A stretch of DNA of 64,000 bases from Megascapheus bottae. Lineage: Eukaryota > Chordata > Mammalia > Rodentia > Geomyidae. The translations under genes were made by a program, and so were the position numbers. The notes under the pieces are model-generated. The model was not told where the DNA came from and did not search any database. It worked only from the letters and a program-made list of their open reading frames with translations. Shown here one piece after another: positions 11,066 to 21,432 of this stretch; position 1 is the first letter of the stretch, and every line of letters begins with the position of its first letter. The stretch lies in NCBI GenBank assembly GCA_024803745.1, contig JANJXV010000194.1, forward strand, positions 620,001 through 684,000. The letters are read 5' to 3'.

Positions 11066-12280
11066 GTGTATCACATTTTTTGTAGTAGGGCATCTGGTTG
11101 TTTCCATCATCCAGCCTCATTTTCTACAGATATTTTTATAGTCTCTTTTTCATTTTCAGGGTAATGTGTAGAGGGGTTACGATTACATTTACAGGTAGTG
11201 GACTGCATTACTTCTCACACATTTATTCCACTCCACATGTTTTTGTCCCCAGTTCCCTCTCCCCTCCCCTTCCCAATCATCTTGTTTCCCCCCTTCCCTT
11301 TCCTATTTGACATAAACAAATAAACATATATACAATATGCCAGGGAAAAAATCAGATACAGTAACAATCTGACATTAACCAAAGGGCAAAATAAGAGATG
11401 AGAAATAACATAGTAGATTAAGGACAAAAATCACACAAGATTAAGAGCAACGATGACACAAGATATAGCTCTTGTTCCCATATCCTAGAGATCCTTTCAT
11501 TTAGTCTCATCCTATATGACCTTATATACCTAGGTTTTTGAGTTATTGTAATCCTCTTCTAGGAGAGTCCTAGATGTGAACTAATTATTACAAATGAGGG
11601 AAACCATTGAGCTTATGTTTCTTTGGGTCAGGCTGCTTCACTTAATATGAATTTTTCCAAGTCTATCCATTTGCTTACAAATGGGGCGATGTCATTCCTT
11701 CTGATGGCAGCATAGCATTCCATTGTGTATAAGTACCACATCTTCTTGATTCATTCATCTACTGAGTGGTATCTGGGTTGGTTTCATAGCTTTGCTATGG
11801 TAAATAGTGCTGCAATGAGCATCATTGTGCTAGTGTCTTAGTATGTCCTTTTTTCTGGACAATTGGGTAGATGCCAAGTAGTGGATTTGCTGGATCATAG
11901 GGGAGCTCTATGTTCAGTCTTTTGAGGAACCACCACACTGCATTCCCTAGTGTTTGAACGAGTTTACACTCACACCAACAGTGTAGGTGTGATCCCCCCT
12001 GGTCATTTCCCCACCAGTATCTCTTATTAGATTTTTTGATAATGGCCATTCTGACTGGAGTCAGGTGGAATCTCAAAGTTGTTTTGATTTTCATTTCCCT
12101 TATTGCTAGCGATATGGAGCATTTTTTCATGTGTCTAAAGCCCATTTTAATTTTTTCTTCAGAGAATACTCTTTTAAGTCTTTAGCCCACCTTTTAATAG
12201 GATGGTTGTTTCTTTGAAGATTTGTTTGGGAGAGATTCATTTTTTTCAGCTATAGATATATTTTAGATAACTACATATAT
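10320..12280 (-). mobile_element. Nested cluster of old L1 fragments
   Basis: Pieces of an old L1 ORF2 3' region (about 10320-10450 and 10966-11125) are interrupted by a 3'-end L1 insertion (about 10452-10965). A further L1 3' end follows (11130-12280) with 3' UTR and the ORF2 C-terminus, including an open stretch at 11822-12145 with the family motif [11 protein letters not shown] and a decayed Cys-rich end (WWGNDQGGSHLHCWCECK). All are minus-oriented and much more diverged than the array L1s. Confidence 0.8.
11028..11069. repeat. (TG)n microsatellite
   Basis: About 20 TG units with one CG interruption, inside the old L1 fragment. Confidence 0.95.
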
Positions 12281-12294
12281 TTTTGTAGAAAAAA

Positions 12295-12400
12295 GAATGG
12301 AAGCCATCATGCTGGCTCACAACTTAATTTCAGCTACTTAGGAGGCTCAGGGCTTAAGATCACAGGTCAAAGCCAACCAGGGCCCTACAGTGTGTGAGAT
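12295..12400 (+). mobile_element. 7SL-type SINE head fragment
   Basis: Forward B1/Alu-like head (CAGCTACTTAGGAGGCTCAG) without a clear Geo monomer. Confidence 0.55.
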
Positions 12401-12439
12401 CAAACTCTGTGAACATACAATGATTCTAAGAGGAATCTC

Positions 12440-12645
12440 CCTGCGTGGGAATGTAGCCTAATGGTAGAGTGCTCACCTAGAATGCATGAAGACCTAGGTT
12501 CTATTCACCGGAACCGCATACTCAGAAAAAAGCTGGAGGTGGCGCTGTGTCTCAAGAGGCAGAGCACTCACCTTGGGCAAGCGAGTCCAATGAAAATGTC
12601 TAGGCCCTGAGTCCAAGCCGTAGGACTGGCAAAAAGAAAAAAAAA
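12440..12645 (+). mobile_element. IDL-Geo SINE
   Basis: Well-preserved forward dimer. The IDL head has GGGAATGTAGCCTAATGGTA with a tRNA-like A and B box layout, the Geo monomer has GAGGTGGCGCTGTGTCTCAA, and an A-rich tail follows. Confidence 0.85.
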
Positions 12646-12749
12646 GAGCAATCTTACTTAAGTAACAAGGAATGTACCCTATATTTATACAGACTGAAAA
12701 ATTCATTAAGAAATTAGAAAATATGTATAAAGTGCATAATTTCTTTGGT

Positions 12750-12850
12750 GTGTTGGCACTGGGTCTTCAACTGAGTGCTTCAGCTCTATCCCTGACCTTT
12801 TCTGCTCAAGGCTAGCACTCTACCAATGCAGCCTCAAATCAACTATCTTC
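12750..12850 (-). mobile_element. Geo monomer fragment
   Basis: Reverse Geo end with TGCTCAAGGCTAGCACTCTA. Confidence 0.6.
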
Positions 12851-13057
12851 AATTGAGATATAAGCGATGAATATTTCAGGGTGCTTCATGAAAAACATTT
12901 TTATAAATTGAAACTTTCAACACAGTCTTATTTTAGTATGAATGTTGAGATGGGAAGAGACAGAAAAAGTGAAATGTTTCCTGATCCCCATAGAGAAGAG
13001 ACTCAGCAGAACCACTGTGGTCTGCAGGCTTCTTTGTGAGTTTTGTTTGCTTGTTTG

Positions 13058-13268
13058 ATTTTTGTCAATTGTGGGGCTTGAACTCTGGGCCTGGGCACTG
13101 TCCCTGAGCTCTTCAGCTCAAGGCTAGTGCTTTAATCTGTGAGCCACATTGCCACTTCTGGTTTTTCTGGCAGTTAACTGGGTACTTTGGCTGGCTTTAA
13201 ACTTTGATTCTCAGATCTTAGCCTCCTGAGTAGCTAAGATTATAGGTGTGAGGTACCATCACCAGGCT
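13058..13268 (-). mobile_element. 7SL-Geo SINE
   Basis: Reverse dimer. Geo part GGGGCTTGAACTCTGGGCCT, linker, then head CTCCTGAGTAGCTAAGATTA. Confidence 0.85.
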
Positions 13269-13630
13269 GCTGCTCTGTTACTATGCAGGTTCTGGATCAA
13301 GAACTTCAAGTTCTTACTTCAATTTTTTCTTCTCTTGCCTGATACTCTGCCATTTGAACGAAGCCCCAGTTCCTGGTCTTTGTTGGTTAATGAGAGATAT
13401 TATGATTTTCTAATATTCAGAGCAATGATTATAAAACCCAGCATTTTACTTACTTGAATAAATTAAGAGACAGGACCTAGTGAGATGGAAACAAAATTTT
13501 TTTTCAAGTTGCTATCCTGTTCTAATGCATAAGTCTGGCTATTTTGCTTACACACAAATATGCATTTTACCAGTTTCTACTCTATTTTTGCTTAGCTTAA
13601 AACCACCACTGCCATTTCATAGATTTTGTT
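13269..13630. other. Short unique stretch
   Basis: No gene or recognised repeat seen apart from SINE-like scraps at about 13335-13400. Confidence 0.5.
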
Positions 13631-13634
13631 GTTG

Positions 13635-13900
13635 TTGTTTGCGGTGCTTGAACTTTGTGCCTGGGCTGTTCCTCAGATCTTCAGTTCAATGCCAGTGCTC
13701 TACTACTTTTGATTTGGCCTGTCCTGGGCTTGTACTCAGGGACTGAGCACTGTCCTTATATTTTCTCAAGGCTAGGGCTCTACCACTTCAGCCTCAGCAC
13801 CACTTCCAGCATTTTTCTATGTATGTGGTATTGAGGAATTGAACCCAGGTCTTCGTGCATGCTAGGCAAGCACTCTACCACTAGGCCAAACTCCCAGCCC
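13635..13900 (-). mobile_element. IDL-Geo SINE plus upstream Geo fragment
   Basis: A reverse Geo fragment (13635-13715) abuts a full reverse IDL-Geo (13720-13900) whose head contains GCATGCTAGGCAAGCACTCT. Confidence 0.85.
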
Positions 13901-13944
13901 AAAATTATTCATCATTACTATTAGCTATCTTCTTTTTTTATTAT

Positions 13945-14175
13945 TGATTCATCATGGTGCTTGGACTTTGGGCCTGGACACTGTTCCTGAGCTCTTCAGC
14001 TCAAGGCTAGCGCTCTTCCTCTACAGCTCCATTTTTGGTTTCTGGTAGTTAATTGGTGATGTAAGTCTCACAAACATATGTGTGCAGGCTGGCTTTGGGC
14101 TTTGAACCAAGATCCTCCAATCTCAGCCTCCATAGGAGCTATAATTACATGCTTCAGCCAGCAGTGCCTGACTGT
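13945..14175 (-). mobile_element. 7SL-Geo SINE
   Basis: Reverse dimer with TTCAGCTCAAGGCTAGCGCT and head CTCAGCCTCCATAGGAGCTA. Its head borders the (TC)n tract. Confidence 0.8.
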
Positions 14176-14177
14176 TT

Positions 14178-14229
14178 GATGTCTCTGTCTCTGTCTCTCG
14201 GTCTCTGTCTGTCTCTGTCTCTGTCTCTG

Positions 14230-14308
<79 letters not shown>
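14178..14308. repeat. (TCTGTC)n / (TC)n microsatellite
   Basis: TCTGTC-type units grade into a pure TC tract. It lies at the tail end of the neighbouring reverse SINE, so it may be an expanded (GA)-rich SINE tail. Confidence 0.95.
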
Positions 14309-14311
<3 letters not shown>

Positions 14312-14324
14312 TTGTAAGACTTTA

Positions 14325-14500
14325 AAATGTGCACCTGGGCAGTGTCCCTGGGCTCTGCAGCTCAAGGCTACAACCTTAAACACCTTGAGCCACAGTGTCA
14401 CTTCTGGTTTTCTGGTGCTTAAGTGGAAGTAACAGTTTCATGGAGTTTAGTGTCTGGCCTGGCTTTGAACTGTGATCCTCAGAACCCAACCTTATGAGAT
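14325..14500 (-). mobile_element. 7SL-Geo SINE
   Basis: Reverse dimer with GGCTCTGCAGCTCAAGGCTA and CCTTGAGCCACAGTGTCACT. The head is degraded. Confidence 0.75.
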
Positions 14501-14509
14501 CATTTCCAG

Positions 14510-14605
14510 CTTTTTTTTTGGTGGAAGTGGTACAGAGTAATTGAACACAGGGCTTTGTGCATACTAGGCAAGCAAACTACCACTAGTGTGCACTCCAGCG
14601 TTAGA
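14510..14605 (-). mobile_element. IDL SINE head fragment
   Basis: Reverse IDL head with TGCATACTAGGCAAGCAAAC. Confidence 0.65.
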
Positions 14606-14634
14606 TAAGGGCTTTCTTTTTCTTTTTCTTTTTT

Positions 14635-14850
14635 TCACTCATGGGGCTTGAACTCTGGGCCTGGATGTTAACCTTAAGGTCTTAAGCTCAAGGCAAGAGC
14701 TCTACCACTTGAGGCACATTGTCATTTTGAATTTTCTGGATTATTTGGAAATAAGATTCTCACAGATTTTTATGCCTGGGCCGTCTTTGAACCTCGATCC
14801 TCCAGGGTAGCTAGGATTACCAGGGTGAGCCACCAGTCACAGGAATTAAA
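14635..14850 (-). mobile_element. 7SL-Geo SINE
   Basis: Reverse dimer with GGGGCTTGAACTCTGGGCCT and GGGTAGCTAGGATTACCAGG. Confidence 0.8.
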
Positions 14851-14859
14851 TTATTATTT

Positions 14860-14985
14860 TTTGCATGTCCTATGGCTTCAACTCATGGCCAGAGCACTGT
14901 CCTAGGGCTTGCTCAAGGATAGCACTTTACTTCAGCCAGCCAACTCCCGGTCCAAATAGGCCACTCTTGAAGCTAGAATTACAGA
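14860..14985 (-). mobile_element. Geo-type SINE fragment
   Basis: Reverse, decayed Geo part (GGCCAGAGCACTGTCCTAGG) and a residual head (AGCTAGAATTACAG). Confidence 0.5.
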
Positions 14986-15104
14986 GATCTGCCATAATAC
15001 TGGCATGTCGTTATCTAAGTATATAATTTTTCTTCTATATTTGATGGCTTTTCCTTAGTGTACATATTTACTACATATTTTATGGAAAAATTCCTTCCCA
15101 CTGG

Positions 15105-15305
15105 GGCCATAAGTTAAGCCTAGTGGAAGAGTTCTTGCCGAGCATGAATGAAGACCCAAATTCAATTCCTCAGCACGACATAGTTAAAAAAGATAAAAGT
15201 GGTGCTGTAGCACATGTGATAGAACTTGCGCCTTAAGAATAAACAAAAAGAAAAACAACGATCGTGCTCAGGTCCTGAGTCTAAGCCCAGTACTGACAAA
15301 AAAAA
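15105..15305 (+). mobile_element. IDL-Geo SINE
   Basis: Forward dimer with an IDL head (GCCTAGTGGAAGAGTTCTTG), Geo part and A-rich tail. Confidence 0.75.
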
Positions 15306-15339
15306 ATTCTGCCCAAAGTAGACATTTGAACTCATTGTA

Positions 15340-15480
15340 CTTTTCAAAAAATTTGTTGTCAAGGTGATATACAAAGAGATTGCTATTACATATGTAATGA
15401 GTACATTTCTTGTAAACACTGTTACCCCCTTCCCCCTTTTCTTTTTCCCTTCCCCCCAAGTCATAAATTTCATTTACAAC
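15340..15480 (-). mobile_element. Probable older L1 3' UTR fragment
   Basis: Similar in pattern to 8765-9180: GATATACAAAGAGATTGCTA, then ATTACATATGTAATGAGTAC and a C/T-rich run. No ORF is attached. Confidence 0.4.
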
Positions 15481-15884
15481 AAATATGTATGTATTTTCAT
15501 TCCAGAAAAAAATAGTTTAAAATGTGTTCAAATAAATGATGTAGGTTGATATATTTATCAAAATGGATTACTTGAACTCTAAAATAAACATTCTAGGTAA
15601 TTTTTCTCATAAAATTGTAGTAATGCTATAAAAATAATAAAAAAAGAATTTTAGTTATTAATTTCTTATGTTTTACCTTTAACATTATTACACTAAGCAT
15701 ACTGTTTATGCTATTAATACAGACAGCATGAAATATGATTATGTAAAAAAATTAAATGATTAAAAATAGTAAGGTTGGGGGCCAGTAGTTTGGCTTGGTG
15801 GCACACACTCTGGACTGGCAAAAAAGAAGTAGGGTTAGATAAAACAGATTTATTTCCAAATGTGTGGAAAATGGTATGATTTCT
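15481..15884. other. AT-rich intergenic DNA
   Basis: No gene seen. A short SINE-like scrap lies at about 15780-15825. Confidence 0.5.
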
Positions 15885-15885
15885 T

Positions 15886-16075
15886 GTTTGGCTAGTCCTG
15901 CGGCTTGAACTGAGGGACCAGGAACTGTCCTTGGCCACATTTGTTCAAGGGTGGCACTCTGACACCTGAGCCACAGTGCCCCATCTGCTTTTTCTGTGTA
16001 TGCAGTGCCGAGGAATTGAATCAAGGTCTTCTTGTATACTAGGCGAGCACTCTACAACTAGGCCACATTCAAAGC
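15886..16075 (-). mobile_element. IDL-Geo SINE
   Basis: Reverse dimer. Geo end with TCCTGCGGCTTGAACTGAGG and head with TACTAGGCGAGCACTCTACA. Confidence 0.8.
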
Positions 16076-16085
16076 CAAAGTAGAT

Positions 16086-16489
16086 TTTTGATGCTATTGT
16101 GGAGTTTTAATTTTCTTAAATATTTGTACAAAGCACAATGGATATATAAACAGACTTGAACTCACAGAACAGAGTCCCACATAATATTACAGTTACTCTG
16201 GCACTTCTCCTGATTGACAAAACACATTTCCAGGCATCTGTTCTGTCCTTAAGCTTTGGTAGCTGACTTGTCTTTCCATGGAGGCCTGGCCTGGATTCCT
16301 GGTGATTCCATGCATTCATACTTCCCTGTATATCCAGTACGGTTGTCTTCTATGGGACTAGACCTGTCTGGTTTTTGGCCCACCCAGGACCTATGTGTCT
16401 GAGGTCTCACATTATAAGTGGAAAATAAAACACAGTATAATAAGCACTGAAGAACTGCACACCATAATATTAACAATGAGAGTTTAATA
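16086..16489. other. Unassigned sequence downstream of the RALGDS-like pseudogene
   Basis: Not repeat-like by eye. A minus frame is open at 16249-16497 but matches nothing I recognise. It could be 3' sequence of the RALGDS-like relic. Confidence 0.35.
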
Positions 16490-17490
16490 GTTAGCAAAGT
16501 AAATACAATGAATACTTGACAAGAATCATGAGAGCAAGATAAAGAGATGTCTTTTTAGGAAGGGGACAGGGAAGCTCTAAATCCAGACTGGCCTCCAAGT
16601 TGCCTTCAGACAGTAATTCTACTTCAGAGTCCTCAGAAGGGTCTCCTTCCTCATGAGAAACAGAATGTCCTTCCTGAGTTAAGAGGGGGATGGATTCTGG
16701 TTTGTCGAATGGAGATTGAGTCTTTTTTAGGGAGATGGATGGGTCTGGATATTCTGTGAGGATGGATTCATTTTCCTCCAATGAATCCAGTATTGAGAGT
16801 ACACTTGCTGCTTCCCATGGTGACATTTTCCATGAGCCCAGCGTGTGCCCCTTCAGCATGCACAATAAGTGGAGTGTTACTCTGACTCAGATGGACTGAC
16901 TCTGGGTGGAGTGTGAAAGGAAACGGAAGGAAATCTGGCTGCTCTTTTTCTTCCTCCATAGTATCTGCAGGTTCAACTGTGTCACACATGGGGTTCAGAG
17001 CAAAAGGTATATCCACAGGACTCTAAACCTGTTTGGTAATTTCTACAGAAGGCCCATGGTTTCTGGAGTGCAGTGATGATTCTCAGTCTCCATCAGTCAC
17101 CAGCTCCATTGGTGGGTTTTTCATCCGGAGTTCAGGATAAGCTCTTCCACGATGACCCAAACCTAAGAATGGAAATAGGTACAGAGTGGACAGAGTGGAC
17201 TCTGCAAGTTGAAGTGTCACTCAACTTCCATGAGGATCTAATGGAGGAACCTGTAGAACTGGAGTTTGGACTGAACACTGAGGAGGTGTAGGGTCTTTCT
17301 AATGAGTGCTTATTCCCAAGTCCTTTCAGAGGACAGACATTACCTGGCTGACACCACCCATAAAGGGCATTTTGCCAAGCTCTGTAGAAGTAAGGGCCAA
17401 CCAATATCTAGACCACATGGGCTTCCTACTCACAGGCTCTGAGGCACCCACACCAGGACTTCTACTTTTACTTGGTCTTACTGGTCGCAC
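16490..17490 (-). pseudogene. Probable linker region of the RALGDS-like pseudogene
   Basis: On the minus strand, immediately downstream of the recognisable REM-domain sequence, are acidic, Pro/Ser/Glu-rich stretches in broken frames (16491-16865, 16768-17016). RALGDS-family proteins have a poorly conserved Pro-rich linker between the REM domain and the catalytic RasGEF (CDC25) domain. I could not align any catalytic-domain motif here. The assignment rests on position and composition, so it is tentative. Confidence 0.4.
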
Positions 17491-17499
17491 ATTCCTCCA

Positions 17500-18800
17500 G
17501 CTGGTCAAAAAGTATGTGTTTAGAAGAGCAGGTCCAAAGCCGGCATGTGGAGCCTCATATAGAGCTTGAGTTGTGTCAGGGTGTGGCAGTTCTTGAACTC
17601 GTAGAAATCACTGGGGTAGAAGTCCATTCACATCGTATAGATGGAACACATAATGCTGTGGGCACATTCGGTACAAGGAAAGTGAGAGCCTTCTCTCTCC
17701 ATCCTGAGCCTTTTACCAAAGCCCCTTTCTTGCAGGACTCTAATGCTGTGGCTGTCCTGCAGAGATGTGCACTTATGTGCTGGGAGGGGGGTAAGAGACA
17801 CTCGAGAACAGGATGACTTTTACACCCCACTTCCAGAAGCTTCTGAGAGAGGCCTCTATGCATCTGTCCAAAGTAAACGCATCTTAAATTAACTAAGTAA
17901 ATGCTGTAAATAAATCAATAAGTGAATGCTCTAAATAAAGAACTAAATGCTCATTCCTCTAAACTTAGCCACCCAGCAGGCTGAGCTCTGAAGATCACAG
18001 TGGAAAGCCAATCTAGTCAGTAAAAGTCTAAAGGCACTTGTCTTCAATTAGGCAGCAAAAAGCCAGAACTTGACCTATGACTCAAATGGTACAGTGCTAA
18101 TTTTTGAACACCAAAGGAATGGTATTTAGACCTGGGTTCAGGTTCAAGTGGCAGCACTGGACCACACACCAAAATGTAAATGCTTTCAGGTTCTAACAGG
18201 CAAAGCTATCACAATCCCTCCCTGATGGCTCAAACGTGATTCAGCCCCCAGCTTTTCCTCTGACGCCAGTATTTCACAGGCCTCCGCCATTAGTACTGAC
18301 ACCTCATTTCTTACTGGGAAATGGGATTTCCTAGGATGTCACCTAGGTGAGGGCTGCAGTTGGGAGCCACTTACTCATACCTGAAATCCAACTTCTCAGT
18401 AAGCACACTGTTGAGACTCCAGTAGCTTGTGAGGGAAATGAAATGGTATGGTGTCCCAGTCATAATGAAGTAGTTTGTGCACTTGTATCATGCTTAGCTC
18501 CCCTGTGAACACCCCAGTGAACCAAACAGGCTCAGAGAGGAGCCAAGTATTCCAAGACTTGGCCAGGAGGGGTGAGCAAACCTGGGTTTGGAGGGGGAAC
18601 ACTCACTTTTTCAAGAGAATTTCCAGCAACTACTACATTGTCCTCCACTATTTGAAATTGTGCTGGAAGTTTCCCACATAAAAGAGATCACCTTTCTGGT
18701 AGGCAGAGATCAGCTTTGTCAGCAGCATCTCCAACAGGCCTTCCTCCAGGATCCATAGGTTACAAGGCTCATTCAGAGTCTGAGCTGACTTACCATCACA
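17500..18800 (-). pseudogene. RALGDS-like pseudogene: REM (RasGEF N-terminal) exons
   Basis: RALGDS proteins activate Ral GTPases downstream of Ras; the REM domain supports the catalytic domain. Two minus-strand segments align to it without gaps by eye. At 18605-18800, SAQTLNEPCN and GLLEMLLTKLISAYQKGDLF keep the family pattern E-x-C, G-x-LE-x-L and AxQ-x-x-DL-x-YV, and end LLEILLKK before a GTGAGT donor. The family QQ is TAGTAG here, and another stop lies a few codons earlier. At 17520-17670, DFYPSDFYEF and LTQLKLYMRLHMPALDL continue the domain, with Trp to TGA, a TAA and a 1-bp shift before FDQLEECATSK. The space between would be an intron plus the start of the second exon. Several stops and a frameshift indicate a dead gene. 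Confidence 0.72.
17955..18175 (+). mobile_element. 7SL-Geo SINE, degenerate
   Basis: Forward and decayed, with CAGGCTGAGCTCTGAAGATC (head), AACTTGACCTATGACTCAAA and GGGTTCAGGTTCAAG (Geo). It lies inside the RALGDS-like intron. Confidence 0.55.
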
Positions 18801-19549
18801 TTATGTTGGCAAAACAGTGGATATTTCAAACGTAGGAATGGGACCACACTTCACACTGAGGAATTGGAAGAGAGTAGATTGGAAATGACACACTCTGATC
18901 TCAGTATAGTCACTTGAAAGCACACAAGAAGGTTGTAGTGTGTGGGCAGGATGATGGGTTCAAATAGGTTTCCTCTCAATATACCTCATCTGAGTTGCCC
19001 TGGAGTTTCCTGGCTTTCTTCCTAGATAAATGCCTGATGTACGGGAATTTTGGCTTGGCACTGATCCAGAATCTACTTTTTCATGTGAGAGATCCATATC
19101 TCTCATGCCTGAGATCCGAGCCTCCTGACCGTTGGCAACAGCACAGCAACATCTTTCTTCCTCCTGAGCCACAGGCCAAGGGAGCTGGCTTGAGCTGGTT
19201 GTCACATGCAGTGGCTTGGTTACCAGGGTTCCATATTCTGTTCCATTGTGAGGTAGGTAGGGTCACCTTTCAAGGCCCAATGACCAAAGCTCCTTGCTCA
19301 CAGAACACCTCCCCAAAGACGTACTGGAGGCTGAATCTCCCTTCCCACCTCACATATGGATGTAGTAAACTGCACACCTTTTTGTTCAAATCCCAAGTCA
19401 TTAACTGGGCGTAAGTGCTAGCCTGGTCTCAGGCTCAAGGAGCCTTTCTTAGGTAAGATCCAAACTTAACTGTCACTATTCCCCTTACCCTTCACAAGAC
19501 ATTTTGCTTCACAGTGCCTTCTCAGCTTGCATTTTGCCTCTTGCACATT

Positions 19550-19740
19550 TTCATTGCTAGTCCTGGGACTTGACCTCAGAGCCTGACCATTGTTCTTAGG
19601 CTTTCTTTAGGCTATAGCTGTCCCACCAAGCCACAGCACCACTTCCAGCGTTTTCTATGTATATAGTACTGCAGAATCAAACCGGAGTCTTTTTGTGTGG
19701 TAACCAAGCACTCTACAAATAGATGAAACACCCAGGCCAT
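19550..19740 (-). mobile_element. IDL-Geo SINE in X-prime
   Basis: Orthologous to the plus-oriented SINE of X (2957-3155). Contains CCTGGGACTTGACCTCAGAG and a decayed head. Confidence 0.75.
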
Positions 19741-19984
19741 CTTGCACATATTATTCACTTCAATCTACTAGGACGTTGTTAGGTTTCTGTATCCTAATCT
19801 ATTTTTCTTTCGATGAATATCTGTGCTGTCATCTGTAAAAATGCAAGTGGGAAAATCACAAAAGCATTGGTGACATAAAAAAAGTCTTACAGACATAGAT
19901 AAGTGTTCATTCTTTGTAGGAGAAAGGATATTTTGATATGATGATGATGACTATTTATAAATACTTTATCGGGGTTTAGAGTTT

Positions 19985-20165
19985 GGCCCAGTGGTAGAGT
20001 GCTTGCCTAGCATCCATGAAGATCTAGGTTTGAGTCCTTAATATCACACAGATATAAAAATCCATATGGCAATGCGGCTCAAGTGGCAGAGGGCTAGACT
20101 TGGGAAAAGCCAAGAGCAGTGCTCAGGCCCTGAGTTCAAGCCCCAGGAATGGCAGAAAAAACAAA
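19985..20165 (+). mobile_element. IDL-Geo SINE in X-prime
   Basis: Orthologous to the minus-oriented SINE of X (2535-2722). Head GGCCCAGTGGTAGAGTGCTT, Geo part CCTGAGTTCAAGCCCCAGGA, then a (GAAAA)-rich tail. Confidence 0.85.
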
Positions 20166-20289
20166 AGAAAAGAAAAGAAAAGAAATGTGCTTTTTACAAG
20201 TTATTCACTCACAGCATTTGCCTCTGAATTCTTCGCTTCTGCATCTTGTGACTTATCCCTTTCCCTCAATGTAGACAAGAAAAACAGAT

Positions 20290-21240
20290 TTTATTACTGG
20301 CTATCCTGTTGTCCAATCTTTGGATATTAATTCAAAATACAATATTGCCTGAGATATTGTGTGTGTGCATGTGTGTGTGTATCTGCCAATGTGTGCATGC
20401 ACACATGTGTACAGGGTTTAGGGCTTACTCATAGGGCCTGTGTGATAACCCTCAGCATCTTTTCCTCAAAGGTATTGGTCTTTCACTTGTAGCTTATTAT
20501 AGCTAATTGGAGTTGAGAGATTCACTCAATTTCTTGCCCTGTGCATTGGAACCCAGTGCTGGGTTCTCATATTGTTAATTGTAGCTATAGAGAAGCCTGA
20601 GGTCTGGGGATCCTCGTTAGAATCCAGCCCCTGAAAGAAAGTCACTGATAGAAATCTTTATCTTCAGTTAAGCACGAATAAATAAGGCAAAAGTGGAACT
20701 GTGGCTCAGTTCCTCTTGTAGCAGCCATGAGAAAATTAGTAATTGGCAGCACCTGGTCCCTGAGAGAAATCCTTAGCACTGGTTCAAAAAAAGAAAGAAA
20801 ATAATGAAAAAAATTAAAACTTGCTGAGGAATCCATAAGGATAAACGTGCCTGTGAATAATCTTGTCAATTCAGATTCCCTCAAGAGCTTATGTCTCTCT
20901 ATATTTTATCAAGTTTTTTTAAAGATATTTACATATTTTCTATCTTTCTTAAACAGAGATAGCCATCCACAAAACACAAACACAAACTCTCACACAGTAT
21001 ACCACCCACCCATAAGTGTCTGGCTATGTATATATGTATAGTCATATGTATTGATCTGTCTCTCTATCCTAATATATAAATGCATAAACATATGTATTTA
21101 GACAAACAGGAAACATACATAGATAGGTCTCAGGCATTTCCAGATTTTGTGCAAGTCTACTGAGTGCAACTTACCATTGTATTGTTTGTCAAGATAGAGT
21201 CCCTCTAACTTTTGGCCAGCTTCTTGTCCTTTGATACTTT
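20290..21240. other. Intergenic DNA with degenerate SINE pieces
   Basis: No gene recognised. There is a short TG-rich run at about 20358-20410, a decayed reverse Geo/7SL-type piece at about 20410-20590 and a decayed forward Geo piece at about 20690-20790 with an A-rich tail. Confidence 0.5.
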
Positions 21241-21244
21241 TTTC

Positions 21245-21432
21245 TGCCAGTCCTGGGTTTTGAACGCTAGGCCTGGATGCTGTCACTGAGCTTGAGCTTC
21301 TTGCATTCAGTAGTTTATTGCAGATAAGAGTCTCATGGAGTTTCTGTCCTGGGCTGGCTTTGAATTGTGATCCTCAGATCTCAAACTCCTGAGTAGCTAG
21401 GATGACAGTCTTGAGCTGCCAGTACCTGGTTC
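21245..21432 (-). mobile_element. 7SL-Geo SINE
   Basis: Reverse dimer with the Geo part shortened internally. Linker AGATAAGAGTCTCATGGAGT and head CTCCTGAGTAGCTAGGATGA are clear. Confidence 0.75.

Larger units (their letters stand above)
18932..20289 (-). repeat. X-prime: diverged inverted copy of spacer X
   Basis: Reverse complement of the array spacer. 18932 (GTTGTAGTGTGTGGG) matches the X end beside the L1 A-tail, and 20289 (CAAGAAAAACAGAT) matches the X start beside the L1 5' end. In between, blocks such as GGTTACCAGGGTTCCATATT and both X SINEs occur at the same relative places. It is clearly diverged (many substitutions, small indels), and no L1 borders either end. It therefore looks like an L1-free relative of the array spacer. 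Confidence 0.85.

Noticed and set aside
12440..12520. Possible tRNA gene
   Set aside because: The tRNA-like A/B-box segment is the head of an IDL-Geo SINE, continuing into the Geo monomer and an A-rich tail.
14068..14401. ORFs rich in Arg-Glu or Leu-Ser over the TC tract (also 27238-27547)
   Set aside because: Pure dinucleotide repeat translation; no flanking coding signal.
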